The notes beneath the pieces are model-generated. The model saw only the letters and a list, made by a program, of their open reading frames with translations. It was not told where the DNA came from and did not search any database. A DNA stretch of 64,000 nt from Lachnospiraceae bacterium (GTDB taxonomy: Bacteria > Bacillota > Clostridia > Lachnospirales > Lachnospiraceae), in contig JAAWRC010000001.1 in NCBI GenBank assembly GCA_022800815.1, positions 124,001-188,000 of the forward strand, given 5' to 3'. This document shows, one piece after another, positions 50,033 to 58,628 of this stretch. The translations under genes and the position numbers were made by a program. Numbering within the stretch: the first letter of the stretch is position 1; each line of letters starts with the position of its first letter.

Positions 50033-51849
50033 AAAAACGGCAGAGAAGTTCGTTTGGCAGGCAGTTGGTCTTTCGTCTGGGCGGCTGCCTGTTTTTTTCC
50101 ATGGTGCTCATCGGCACCTGCCTGTTTCTGGATATCCGGGAGACCAGGCAGAGAAAGCTGTTTTACATGGAACGACTGAACGAGCAGTGGGAGGAGGAGC
50201 TTAAGTTCATGGTGTCCAACGTGGACCGGATGCGTTTCCTGCATTTGATCGACGACGGGATGGACCGGATCATGAATGGGCCGCAGGAGCGGGGCGGGCG
50301 GGAGAGCCAGGTTGAGAGGGAACGGTATGTCAGGAATCTGCTCAACTGTCTCGGCATGGTGAATTCCAACGTGCTGCGGGCGACCATCGTGACTGCGGAC
50401 GGCAGCATCTATGGCAATTACGTGGAGGATTCCCGGAGCAGTGTCGCGCTGGCGGAGGAAATGCGCTTGTATGTGACGGAGAGCGGAAAGAACCGCAGGG
50501 CGGTGACGGACGTGTATGAGGGGGAGATCAACCTGGTGCCCTATACCCTTCTGACCCTCAGCTATCCCCTCTATCCGGTGGAGGGAGCGGAGAGCCTGGG
50601 GACCATTTACATTGACCTGGATTTCGGTGCGATGAGGGAGCGGTTCGACGGGGTGAGAAGGCAGGAGGGGTGGTCCGGCTTCATACTGAACGGAAACGGG
50701 GCGATCTATCCCTCTGAGGATGCCCTGCCGGAAGCGGCGGACGGGGAATGGAGGAGGCGGGCCGCAGAGATCGCAGCCGAAAAGGGGGGCAGGGGCCTGC
50801 TGCCTGTCGGGGGACGGGATCACGTGGCCTGTGTTAAATACCTGGAGGAGCTGGACTGGTATCTGGTCCAGTGTGTGAGCCGGGGCTCTTTTGTCTTTCA
50901 GGCGGGCCGGGGGATCTGGGTCCTTGCCTTCTGGGTGATCCTGCTGCTGTGCGGACAGATCTGGGCGGGGACCCTGGCGGCCAGGCGGATCAGTGCGCCG
51001 ATCAAGGAGCTCGCCCTGGTCATGAGCCGGGCGTCCACCAGGGAAAACAGGTGCCTGACGGCGGCGGAGTGCCGGGAGGACGATCCGGCGGAGGTGTATG
51101 AGATCTCCAGGGGATACAATGCGCTGCTGGAACGGATCGAGGAGAATATCATCCGGGAATATGAAATTGAGCTGAACCAGAAAAGGACGGAGCTCCAAAT
51201 GCTGCAATACCAGGTCAACCCGCATTTTCTCTACAACACGCTGAATGCGATCAGCGCCATTGCCAGGCTTTATGACACGCCTTACATCTCGGAGGTGTCG
51301 GAAAGTCTTTCCCGGCTCTTTTCTTACAGCGTGAAGGGCGGCCAGGATGCGGCTCTTCGGGAGGAGCTTGACTGCCTCCGGAATTACATCCATATCCAGA
51401 AGGTCCGCTTTCCGGAGAAGTTCGAGGTGTCCTGGGAGGTGGAACCGGGGCTGGAAGCGTGCCGGGTGCCGAAGCTGTTATTGCAGCCGCTGGTGGAAAA
51501 CGCCATCGACCACGGCATTGCGCCCAAAGGGGAAAAGGGCCGGATCGAGATCCGCATCGGATACGGGGAGGAGCCCGGCACGGGGGAGATCCTGGTGGAG
51601 GACGACGGCGTGGGGATCTCGGAGGACGAGCTGGGGAGGCTTCGGGCCGCCCTGGAGGGGGCGGAGCCTTCCCGGGATCCCGAGGGCGGGATCGGAATCC
51701 GGAATGTCCATATGCGGGTGCGGAATTATTACGGGGCGCGGTACGGAGTTGTTTTGCGGAGCAGGGAGGGATGCGGCACGCAGGTGCGCATTTTGTTCCC
51801 GGCGGAAGGAAAGGGGGCGATGCGCCGTGAACGTGATCGTTGCGGATGA
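50029..51849 (+). CDS. Sensor histidine kinase (YesM/LytS-like, HisKA_7 type)
   Basis: A 606-residue two-component kinase. It has an N-terminal membrane helix (about residues 15-38), a large extracytoplasmic dCache-like sensor region (about 40-285), a second membrane helix (about 295-315, VLAFWVILLLCGQIWAGTLA), a HAMP-like segment, a His_kinase box with QYQVNPHFLYNTLNAISAIA, and a HATPase domain (LLLQPLVENAIDHGIAPKG, GEILVEDDGVGIS, GGIGIRNVHMRV). Start ATG 50029 overlaps the binding-protein stop. Its gene overlaps the response-regulator gene by 23 bp. Confidence 0.93.
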   Translation: MKKRQRSSFGRQLVFRLGGCLFFSMVLIGTCLFLDIRETRQRKLFYMERLNEQWEEELKFMVSNVDRMRFLHLIDDGMDRIMNGPQERGGRESQVERERYVRNLLNCLGMVNSNVLRATIVTADGSIYGNYVEDSRSSVALAEEMRLYVTESGKNRRAVTDVYEGEINLVPYTLLTLSYPLYPVEGAESLGTIYIDLDFGAMRERFDGVRRQEGWSGFILNGNGAIYPSEDALPEAADGEWRRRAAEIAAEKGGRGLLPVGGRDHVACVKYLEELDWYLVQCVSRGSFVFQAGRGIWVLAFWVILLLCGQIWAGTLAARRISAPIKELALVMSRASTRENRCLTAAECREDDPAEVYEISRGYNALLERIEENIIREYEIELNQKRTELQMLQYQVNPHFLYNTLNAISAIARLYDTPYISEVSESLSRLFSYSVKGGQDAALREELDCLRNYIHIQKVRFPEKFEVSWEVEPGLEACRVPKLLLQPLVENAIDHGIAPKGEKGRIEIRIGYGEEPGTGEILVEDDGVGISEDELGRLRAALEGAEPSRDPEGGIGIRNVHMRVRNYYGARYGVVLRSREGCGTQVRILFPAEGKGAMRRERDRCG

Positions 51850-53317
51850 CGAATTTTTTGCCAGAAAGGCCCTGGTCAAAATGCTGGAGGAGATGGATCT
51901 TCCCATTACCGTCTGCGGGGAGGGGGAGAACGGGAAGGAGGTCATGGAGCTGCTGAGGACGCGGCCGGTGGACCTGGTCATCACCGACATTCGGATGCCG
52001 GAGATGGACGGGCTCGCCCTTGCGAAATTTATCAGGGAACAGGGGTATCCCACGGACGTGATCATCGAAACCGGCTATGCGGATTTCGACTACGCGAAGA
52101 CGGCGATCCACTATGGGGTGAAGGAGTATATCATCAAGCCGTTAAACGGGCAGGAGCTTTGTGACAGTGTTCGGAAGGTGCTTGAGGAACGAAGCCGAAC
52201 GGGCATGGAGGTTTTTGCTTTTTCGGATATTGTGAGGAATGCGGGCGTCTGTCGGCAGATCTTCGGCCGGGAAGGGAGCTGGGGGGACCGAAGCTTCTGC
52301 ATGGTCCTGGCAAACGGAAGGGATCCGGTGCGGGACGAGCCGTTCCTGGGGGAATGGCTGAGGAAGCACGGGGAGTTTAAGGAGCTGCGCAGTTTTTATT
52401 TCGCCGGCAGGAACGAAGGGGTCTGGCTGGCTTTTTCGGACGAGCGGAGGGAGGTGTCCGGCCTGTTTGGCCGGCGGGCCGTCCTGGAGCTTAAGACGCA
52501 TCTGCCGGCGCAGGTGCAGGTGAGCTTCAGTCTGTGGCACGGGGGGATCGGGGAGCTAGAGACGGCCTACAGTGAGTGCGTGTATGCCATCAATGAACGG
52601 ATATTGAGACGGGAACGGTTTTTTTTCTACCGGCAGGAAAAGCAGATGGAGGAGATCCTGACGGTGGAGCAGGAGCGGAGGCTCTATCAGGCGGCCGAGT
52701 CGGGAGCGCTGGAGGCGGCCGAGTCGGTGGTCTGGGAGGTCTTTTTGGAAGCTCAGTCAAAAGAGCGGAACATTTACAGTTTTTTTGCGGCGCTGATGCG
52801 GGTCTTTTTTGTGCTGAACCGGGTGTTTTACCGGGGAGGGGTGGAACTGGGCCACGGGACGCAGACGGCCGGATACCTGCTGTTTGACTTTAAGATCGAC
52901 ATGTACCGGTTTTATGATTTGGAGGACGTGTGGGGGTATGTGGAGATGCTGCTGCGGGAGGTGTGCGAGCAGAATGCGGAGACGGATGTCTCGGTGGCGA
53001 AAAACCTGGTCGATTATCTGGAACAGCATTATGCGGACGACATTTCCCTGGGAGAGCTTGCGAAGGGGCGGTATTTCATGAGCATCAGCTATCTGAGCCG
53101 CCTGTTTAAGGAGTACACGGGGCAGACGTTTGCCAAATACCTGACGAAGCTTCGCATGGACAAGGCGAAGCGGTTTCTGGAATGCGGCCGGATGGCGGTC
53201 AGCGATGTGGCGGTCTGCACGGGCTATAGCGATGCGTCGCATTTCGCACAGATTTTCCGGAAGACCTACGGCGTGTCCCCCAGGGAGTATCAGAAGCGGT
53301 TTTTGAAGGAGGGATGA
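51827..53317 (+). CDS. AraC-type response regulator (YesN-like)
   Basis: A 496-residue regulator with an N-terminal receiver (NVIVADDEFFARKALVKML, phosphoacceptor Asp in LVITDIRMPEMDG, Lys in IIKPLNG). A middle region of about 230 residues has no clear domain, and a C-terminal AraC/XylS double HTH follows (LGELAKGRYFMSISYLSRLFKEYTGQTFAKYLTKLRM and VAVCTGYSDASHFAQIFRKTYGVSPREYQKR). GTG 51827 is chosen because GGAAAGG precedes it and the receiver begins there. It is presumably phosphorylated by the adjacent kinase and may activate the downstream amylase gene. Confidence 0.92.
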   Translation: MNVIVADDEFFARKALVKMLEEMDLPITVCGEGENGKEVMELLRTRPVDLVITDIRMPEMDGLALAKFIREQGYPTDVIIETGYADFDYAKTAIHYGVKEYIIKPLNGQELCDSVRKVLEERSRTGMEVFAFSDIVRNAGVCRQIFGREGSWGDRSFCMVLANGRDPVRDEPFLGEWLRKHGEFKELRSFYFAGRNEGVWLAFSDERREVSGLFGRRAVLELKTHLPAQVQVSFSLWHGGIGELETAYSECVYAINERILRRERFFFYRQEKQMEEILTVEQERRLYQAAESGALEAAESVVWEVFLEAQSKERNIYSFFAALMRVFFVLNRVFYRGGVELGHGTQTAGYLLFDFKIDMYRFYDLEDVWGYVEMLLREVCEQNAETDVSVAKNLVDYLEQHYADDISLGELAKGRYFMSISYLSRLFKEYTGQTFAKYLTKLRMDKAKRFLECGRMAVSDVAVCTGYSDASHFAQIFRKTYGVSPREYQKRFLKEG

Positions 53318-53403
53318 AAGCGTGCGCGCGGGCATTCGGCGGAAATTGTAAAAAAAACAACAGTGAAGTCGAAAAAATATCATGGTGGAGGGGTGGCCGC
53401 TTT

Positions 53404-53412
53404 TGCTACAAT
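53404..53412 (+). promoter_or_regulatory. Extended -10 promoter candidate for the amylase gene
   Basis: TGCTACAAT, an extended -10 element (TGn plus TACAAT at 53407-53412), lies 35 bp before the GTG start. No good -35 box is present at 17 bp, which fits activation by the adjacent AraC-type regulator (inference). Confidence 0.5.
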
Positions 53413-53446
53413 GAACCCGAATTCAACAGAAGGAGGGTTATGTGCA

Positions 53447-55495
53447 GTGAAAAAAAGGAACTTTGGTAAGAAGGCGCTGTCGGCGGGGCTGGCTTTTCTC
53501 CTGCTTTTGCTTGCGGGCTGTCAGGAGCAGGCGGAACCCGGGTCTGAGTCCCCTTCCGTTTCCGAGGAGGTAAAGACGGAGGCGGCTGCGGGCCAGACGG
53601 AGACGGCGGGCCAGGAGGAGACTTCCGGGCCGATGGCGGTGGTGTCGAATTTTACCGCCAAGGACGGTGTCATTGACGAGCAGGAGGGTGACGTTTTCTA
53701 CGAGATCTATGTGCGGGCGTTCCGGGATTCCGACGGGGACCACATCGGTGATTTCAAGGGACTGGAGGAACAGGTCCCGTACCTGGCGGACCTGGGGATC
53801 ACGGGGATCTGGCTGATGCCGGTCACGGCTTCGTCCAGCACCCACGGCTACAGCGTGGATGATTATTATGACGTGGCCAGCGACTACGGGACGATGGAAG
53901 AGTTCGAGAGCATGCTGGAGACCTGCCATGAGAATGGGATCAAGGTGATCATGGACCTGGTGGTGAACCACTGCGGAGGAAATAACGAGTGGTTCCTGGA
54001 GGCGCTCAAGGGGCCCACCCTGGAGGACGGAAGCCCCAATCCTTACTGGGATTATTTTACCTTTGTGCCCAGTGACGCCAATTACGTGGAGAAGACGGCC
54101 GAGGAGATCCATCAGGAGGAGGAGGCGTATCTGGCGGAGCACGGAAGCATGGACGGGTACGAGACGCAGTATCCGCTTTACGACAATGCGACCTATGGGC
54201 CGGAGCAGACGGTGTGGAGAAGCACCGACGAGCTGGCCGAGAGGATGGTCTCCGGGGGGCAGGTAGAGAGTGCGGACGATATTGTTTCTGGTTACAATTT
54301 CATCGGTATTTTCGGTTCCGGAATGCCGGATCTCAACTTTGAAAGCGAGGCCCTTCGGGAGGAGATCAACAACGTGGGCGCCTTCTGGCTGGAAAAGGGC
54401 GTAGACGGCTTCCGTCTGGACGCGGCCCGTCACGTGTACGGCGATTTTTATTCCAATATTTACAGCGACTATATCTTTGAAAAGAATATGGATTTCTGGA
54501 AAGGCTTCCGCGCTTCTCTGGAAGAGAAATACCCTGACGCATACCTGGTAGGCGAGGTGTGGGAGAAGGACACGGACAACGTGGTGCCGTTTGTGTCCGA
54601 CGGAGGACTCCACAGCATCTTTGACTTTAATCTTTCCGGAAAGATCTACGAGGCGGTGTCCAATGAGTCCACGGCCTATGATTCGGCGGCGGCGTCCGAG
54701 ACCAACAAGCTGACGGACGGCACGGACCTGAACATCGTGAAAGATTTGATCACTTATTACAACAAGCTGGGCAAAGGCTCGGATTATGAATTCATTGACT
54801 GCCCGTTCATTACGAACCACGATCAGAACCGTCTGTTCAGCCTTCTTCATTATCAGTTTGACGAAACGGCGGACGACATTCTGGTGGCCAACGTCCTTCT
54901 GGACGAGAACGAGAAGCCGGTCCTGAGGGAGGATGCGGACAAGGCGGAAAGCCGGGTCAAGGTGGCGGCCGACATCCTTCTGACTCTTCCGGGCAAGCCC
55001 TTCCTCTACTACGGGGAAGAGATCGGCATGGACGGCGCAAAGCCGGACAGCCAGATCCGGGAATGCATGGGATGGTTCGAGGAGCCCTTCGCCGGCGGGA
55101 CCGGAAAGGCGGGACTGGCCGATTACGAGGAGGCGCATTACAGCCTGGGCGGAGACGCTTCCGTGGAAGCGCAGCAGGACGACCCGGAATCCATCCTTTC
55201 CCATTACAAAGAGGTCATCAAAGTGAGGAAGGAAACGCCGGCCCTGATGAACGGGGACATCGACGAGTACGTCCTGGACTCTCAGGAGATCGTATCTTAT
55301 ATCCGCATGACGGGGGATCAGCGGGTCCTGGTGCTGATCAACCTGACCGGGAAGGAGATAGTGCAGGAGCTGGAAGCGGACCCGAATTACGGCGCCTTCA
55401 CCAACGTCCTGTTCCGGTCCTCCGTGGACGAGACCAGCGGCCTTGAGGGGACGACCCTGACCCTGGCCCCCTATTCCATGGTGGTTCTTGAGTAG
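53447..55495 (+). CDS. Lipoprotein alpha-amylase (GH13)
   Basis: A 682-residue cell-surface glycoside hydrolase cleaving starch or maltodextrins. The signal peptide ends in the lipobox LLAGC. The GH13 catalytic residues are visible in order: DLVVNHCGG (conserved region I), GFRLDAARH (nucleophile Asp), VGEVWE (acid/base Glu) and FITNHDQNR (transition-state Asp). A Glu/Gln/Ala-rich linker of about 45 residues precedes the domain, which begins VFYEIYVRAFRDSDGDHIGDFKGL. GTG 53447 with AGGAGGG is chosen. MalQ is encoded about 6 kb upstream, and the binding-protein/kinase/regulator genes sit immediately upstream. Confidence 0.95.
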   Translation: MKKRNFGKKALSAGLAFLLLLLAGCQEQAEPGSESPSVSEEVKTEAAAGQTETAGQEETSGPMAVVSNFTAKDGVIDEQEGDVFYEIYVRAFRDSDGDHIGDFKGLEEQVPYLADLGITGIWLMPVTASSSTHGYSVDDYYDVASDYGTMEEFESMLETCHENGIKVIMDLVVNHCGGNNEWFLEALKGPTLEDGSPNPYWDYFTFVPSDANYVEKTAEEIHQEEEAYLAEHGSMDGYETQYPLYDNATYGPEQTVWRSTDELAERMVSGGQVESADDIVSGYNFIGIFGSGMPDLNFESEALREEINNVGAFWLEKGVDGFRLDAARHVYGDFYSNIYSDYIFEKNMDFWKGFRASLEEKYPDAYLVGEVWEKDTDNVVPFVSDGGLHSIFDFNLSGKIYEAVSNESTAYDSAAASETNKLTDGTDLNIVKDLITYYNKLGKGSDYEFIDCPFITNHDQNRLFSLLHYQFDETADDILVANVLLDENEKPVLREDADKAESRVKVAADILLTLPGKPFLYYGEEIGMDGAKPDSQIRECMGWFEEPFAGGTGKAGLADYEEAHYSLGGDASVEAQQDDPESILSHYKEVIKVRKETPALMNGDIDEYVLDSQEIVSYIRMTGDQRVLVLINLTGKEIVQELEADPNYGAFTNVLFRSSVDETSGLEGTTLTLAPYSMVVLE

Positions 55496-55510
55496 ATAGC
55501 AAAGCGACGG

Positions 55511-55571
55511 CGGTCTTTCCGAAAAAAGACCGATCGAAGCAAAACCCGGAGGGAAAAGCCCTTCGGGTTTC
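55511..55571 (+). terminator. Double-hairpin terminator region after the amylase gene
   Basis: CGGTCTTT...AAAGACCG (55511-55532) is followed by AAACCCG...CGGGTTT (55542-55570), with inner AGGG/CCCT pairs. A short T-run follows at 55577-55580. The pair closes the amylase transcript 15 bp after its stop. Confidence 0.7.
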
Positions 55572-55652
55572 TGCCGTTTTGGGGATCGAATGGAAGAGGC
55601 CTTATTTTTAGTTGGATATAGTGCGGAGGAAAGTTGAAAAGAAGAGGACACT

Positions 55653-56590
55653 ATGATTTTAAGTGTTAGCCGCAGAACAGATATTCCAAATTATTATTCG
55701 GAATGGTTTTACAACAGAATAAAGGACGGTTATTTATATGTCCGTAATCCCATGAACACCCATCAGATCAGTAGAATCATGTTATCTCCGGAGGTGGTGG
55801 ACTGCATTGTATTCTGGACCAAGAATCCGGAACCGATGTTTTCAAGGTTAGATGAATTGGACGCCTATAAATATTATTTTCAATTTACCCTTACCGGATT
55901 TGTAACTGACATAGAACGTAATGTCCCCCACAAAAAGGAGCGTATGATTCCTACATTTCAAAAATTGGCAAAGAAAATCGGAAAGGAAAAGGTGATTTGG
56001 CGATATGACCCAATCATTTTCACCGACAAATATACTCCGGAATATCATTTAAAGGCCTTTGAACAAATTGCCGAGGCATTAAATGGATATACGTCTAAAT
56101 GTGTTATCAGTTTTGTTGACATATACAGGAAAAACAAAAAACATGAGTGCGATCAATTTCTATTCCTTATCGGAAGAGGAACTGGCTGCATTTGCGGCGC
56201 AGATTGCATCAATAGCCAAAGCCCATGACATAACGGCTGCATCCTGCGCAGAAACGATTGATCTGTCGGCTTGCGGAATAGAACATAATTGCTGCATAGA
56301 CAGAGAATTAATTGAACAGGTAATCGGATATAAAATACAGGCGGATAAGGATAAAAATCAGCGAAAAGAATGTGGCTGCGTGGAAAGCATCGACATTGGC
56401 ACCTACAACACATGTTAAAATGGCTGTGCATATTGTTATGCTAATTTATGAAAGCGTTCTGCAGAACAGCGGATTATATGACGGGGAATCTCCGCTGCTA
56501 TGTGGAAACATTACAGAAAATGATAAAATTACAGAAAGAGTGGTAAAGCCGTTGAAGAAATCGCAATTACAGGAGGCCGTTTTTTATGAC
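55653..56590 (+). pseudogene. Decayed DUF1848 protein gene
   Basis: The first 165 codons (MILSVSRRTDIPNYYSEWFYNRIKDGYLYVRNPMNTHQISRIMLSPEVVDCIVFWTKNP...) match DUF1848. Then a frameshift in an A-rich run near 56128-56142 moves the gene to the +1 frame (SAINFYSLSEEELAAFAAQIASIAK...TAASCAE...SIDIGTYNTC). A TAA replaces the expected Lys codon at about 56416, just before the cysteine motif NGCAYCYAN. A further frameshift at about 56447 restores GLYDGESPLLCGNITENDKITERVVKPLKKSQL, the usual family end. Base composition is visibly more AT-rich than in neighbouring genes, suggesting acquisition from elsewhere. Confidence 0.82.
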
Positions 56591-56678
56591 GGTACAAAGC
56601 GGACAAATAATTGTACATCGGTAACACGGGAAAACAGATGCACTCAAAAGAGAAATCGTGCTGCTGCGGTAAAGACTA

Positions 56679-56705
56679 ATAATCAGCTTCCCTCCTGCAT
56701 ACTAT
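56679..56705 (+). promoter_or_regulatory. Sigma-E-like promoter of spoIIID
   Basis: CATACTAT at 56698-56705 fits the sigma-E -10 consensus, and ATA at 56679-56681 lies 16 bp upstream, as expected. It is 28 bp before the spoIIID start. Confidence 0.6.
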
Positions 56706-56732
56706 GTAAAAAACAGTTGCAGGGGTTTTGCC

Positions 56733-57014
56733 TTGAAAGATTATATCGAAGAGCGGGCAGTGGAGATTGCCAATTATATTATTGAAACCAATGCGACCGT
56801 GCGCCAGACTGCGAAAAAATTCGGAATCAGCAAGAGCACGGTACATAAGGACGTCACCGACCGACTTATGCGGATCAATCCCGCATTGGCCTCGAAAGCC
56901 CGACTTGTGCTGGACGTGAACAAGTCGGAACGGCATATCCGGGGCGGAATGGCCACGAAGGAAAAATATCTGCACCAGCTTCCGCCGAAAGACAATCCCA
57001 TGTTTACTTTATAG
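56733..57014 (+). CDS. spoIIID: Sporulation transcription factor SpoIIID
   Basis: SpoIIID is a mother-cell regulator of sporulation genes. The 93-residue protein has MKDYIEERAVEIANYIIETNATVRQTAKKFGISKSTVHKDVTDRLMRINPALASKARLVLDVNKSERHIRGGMATKEKY, an exact fit to the family. The helix-turn-helix lies at about residues 20-45 and the basic C-terminal helix follows. It starts with TTG at 56733 behind AGGGG. Its presence implies an endospore-forming lineage. Confidence 0.97.
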   Translation: MKDYIEERAVEIANYIIETNATVRQTAKKFGISKSTVHKDVTDRLMRINPALASKARLVLDVNKSERHIRGGMATKEKYLHQLPPKDNPMFTL

Positions 57015-57133
57015 ACGAAGAGATGTTATAATGGAGAAAACACAACGGCCGTATCAGCAGAAAGAGGCAAAGAACGGGAGGACTGCAGATCGGGGGACCA
57101 CCGCAGAGGAAGGTACGAGGGGGAGGATCAGGG

Positions 57134-58246
57134 ATGGGGAAACGATTAAAGAACATGCTGCTGCCGGGGAAGCGGCAGACGATCAAAAGATTGATGCTTG
57201 CCGCAAAAATTGCAGTGGGAAGCAGTATTGCCATTTATGTGGCGGAACTTCTCGAGCTGCAGTTTTCTGCTTCGGCGGGTATCGTGACGCTGTTGACGCT
57301 GGTCACGACGAAGCGGGGAACGATTAAGCTGGCCCTTGCCAGGTTTGCGACCTTTGCGGTGGTCGTTCTGTTTTCCTGGATGACCTTTATTCCCTTCCGG
57401 AGTGAATGGCTTGCGTTTGGAATCTTCATCTTCCTGACAGTTCTCATGTGCCAGATGTCGGACTGGATGGCGACTTTGTCGGTCAATGCGGTGATCGGGA
57501 CGCATTTCCTGACGACGCTTGACTTCAGCCCGTCTTTTTTTCTCAATGAATTTCTTCTGGTGTTCATCGGAAGCACCATTGCCTTTGTGCTGAACCTTTT
57601 TCACCACAACCGGAGCCAGGAGGAACATCTCAGGGAAAAGATGTCTTACACGGAGGAACAGATGCAGTTTATCTTCGGGGAGGTGGCGGCCTATCTTTCC
57701 AACAAGGTCATGGAAGTGGACGTGTGGGGACACGTGAGCAGGCTGGAGGGTGCAATTCGGGAATACATACGGGAGGCATACGAATATCAGGACAATTCCT
57801 TCCGTTCCGACCCGGAGTATTATATTGACTATTTCGAGATGCGCATGGACCAGTGCAAGGCACTCTACAATCTGCATTCCGGAATGTGGTGGCTTCGCAT
57901 CGTGCCGGAGCAGGCGAAGCCGTTGGCGGAATACATGCTTTACCTGGCAGAGCACGTGACGGAGCTCAACGTGCCGGAGCCGCAGCTGGAGCGGTTGGAG
58001 AAGATGCTGGAAGAGCTGGGAGGGGAGCCGCTGCCGGAGGACCGGGAGGAGCTGGAAGGCCGGGCGATCCTGTATCACATCATGAAGAGCATCGAGGATT
58101 TTCTCCTGGTGAAGAAACGGTTCGTCGACGCCAGGCTTCCCGCAGAGAACAAGATGGCAGATCAGGCGGTAACGAAAGAGGAGGCGGCAGGGTTAAGAGA
58201 GACGGAAGCGGCGGGGACGGAGGAAGAATGGAAAGCCGGACAATAG
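57134..58246 (+). CDS. FUSC/ArAE-type integral membrane protein
   Basis: A 370-residue protein with about six N-terminal membrane helices (about residues 15-150; SIAIYVAELLELQFSASAGIVTLLTLVTTKRGTIKLALARF) followed by a cytoplasmic helical domain (HNRSQEEHLREKMSYTEEQMQFIF...). The organisation matches the aromatic-acid-exporter/FUSC family (DUF939 type). The substrate is unknown. The C-terminal 30 residues are Glu/Ala-rich. It follows spoIIID by about 120 bp. Confidence 0.85.
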   Translation: MGKRLKNMLLPGKRQTIKRLMLAAKIAVGSSIAIYVAELLELQFSASAGIVTLLTLVTTKRGTIKLALARFATFAVVVLFSWMTFIPFRSEWLAFGIFIFLTVLMCQMSDWMATLSVNAVIGTHFLTTLDFSPSFFLNEFLLVFIGSTIAFVLNLFHHNRSQEEHLREKMSYTEEQMQFIFGEVAAYLSNKVMEVDVWGHVSRLEGAIREYIREAYEYQDNSFRSDPEYYIDYFEMRMDQCKALYNLHSGMWWLRIVPEQAKPLAEYMLYLAEHVTELNVPEPQLERLEKMLEELGGEPLPEDREELEGRAILYHIMKSIEDFLLVKKRFVDARLPAENKMADQAVTKEEAAGLRETEAAGTEEEWKAGQ

Positions 58247-58256
58247 CCGGTTTTTT
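58232..58256 (+). terminator. Terminator at the end of the FUSC-type gene
   Basis: AAAGCCGG (58232-58239) pairs with CCGGTTTT through an ACAATAG loop, followed by a run of T; the stop codon (58244-58246) is in the loop. Confidence 0.75.
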
Positions 58257-58579
58257 AGCCGTGAGCGTCGTTGGCCGGAATCATCTATACGGAAAAGTCG
58301 ATCATGGTGGATTTTTGTCGGTTGCTCCGGGATTTGAGGAAATGGGCGTATAATGTGCGGGAACGCATTTCTGACCGCTGCGGGCTGCCGGAGTTCTTCC
58401 GGTCCACCTGCGGCACATGGGACGCAGGTCTGGTTCAGAAGGGGCAGTGGACGGAGCCCTCCGGCATGTCCGGAGGGCTCCGCAGTTCATTGCGGGATGG
58501 TCGGAGAAGGAAGGGCGGCGTATCATGACGGGTTCTGCCGTGAGGATGGGTGATAAATCCTTTTGAGACGGGTTTGGGG
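58257..58579. other. Intergenic region with a 13-bp perfect palindrome, no supported gene
   Basis: No open frame here shows a recognised family or good codon signal; the longest possible ones (about 75-85 codons) have no convincing start site. A perfect inverted repeat CGGAGCCCTCCGG (58452-58464) with CCGGAGGGCTCCG (58470-58482), loop CATGT, is the only notable structure; no T-run follows. Confidence 0.6.
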
Positions 58580-58608
58580 TTGACAGACGGGGGCGCTTGC
58601 ACTAGACT
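58580..58608 (+). promoter_or_regulatory. Sigma-A promoter for the CmpB-type gene
   Basis: TTGACA (58580-58585), 17 bp, TAGACT (58603-58608); the next start codon is 21 bp downstream. Confidence 0.75.
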
Positions 58609-58628
58609 GGATAACAGGGGGTAATCAC

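Noticed and set aside
56591-56732. Possible gene remnant between the DUF1848 pseudogene and spoIIID
   Set aside because: Only AT-rich sequence with the spoIIID promoter was seen, with no recognisable protein.
58271-58553. Short open frames after the FUSC-type gene
   Set aside because: They have no recognised domain and pass through a perfect palindrome; starts are weak.
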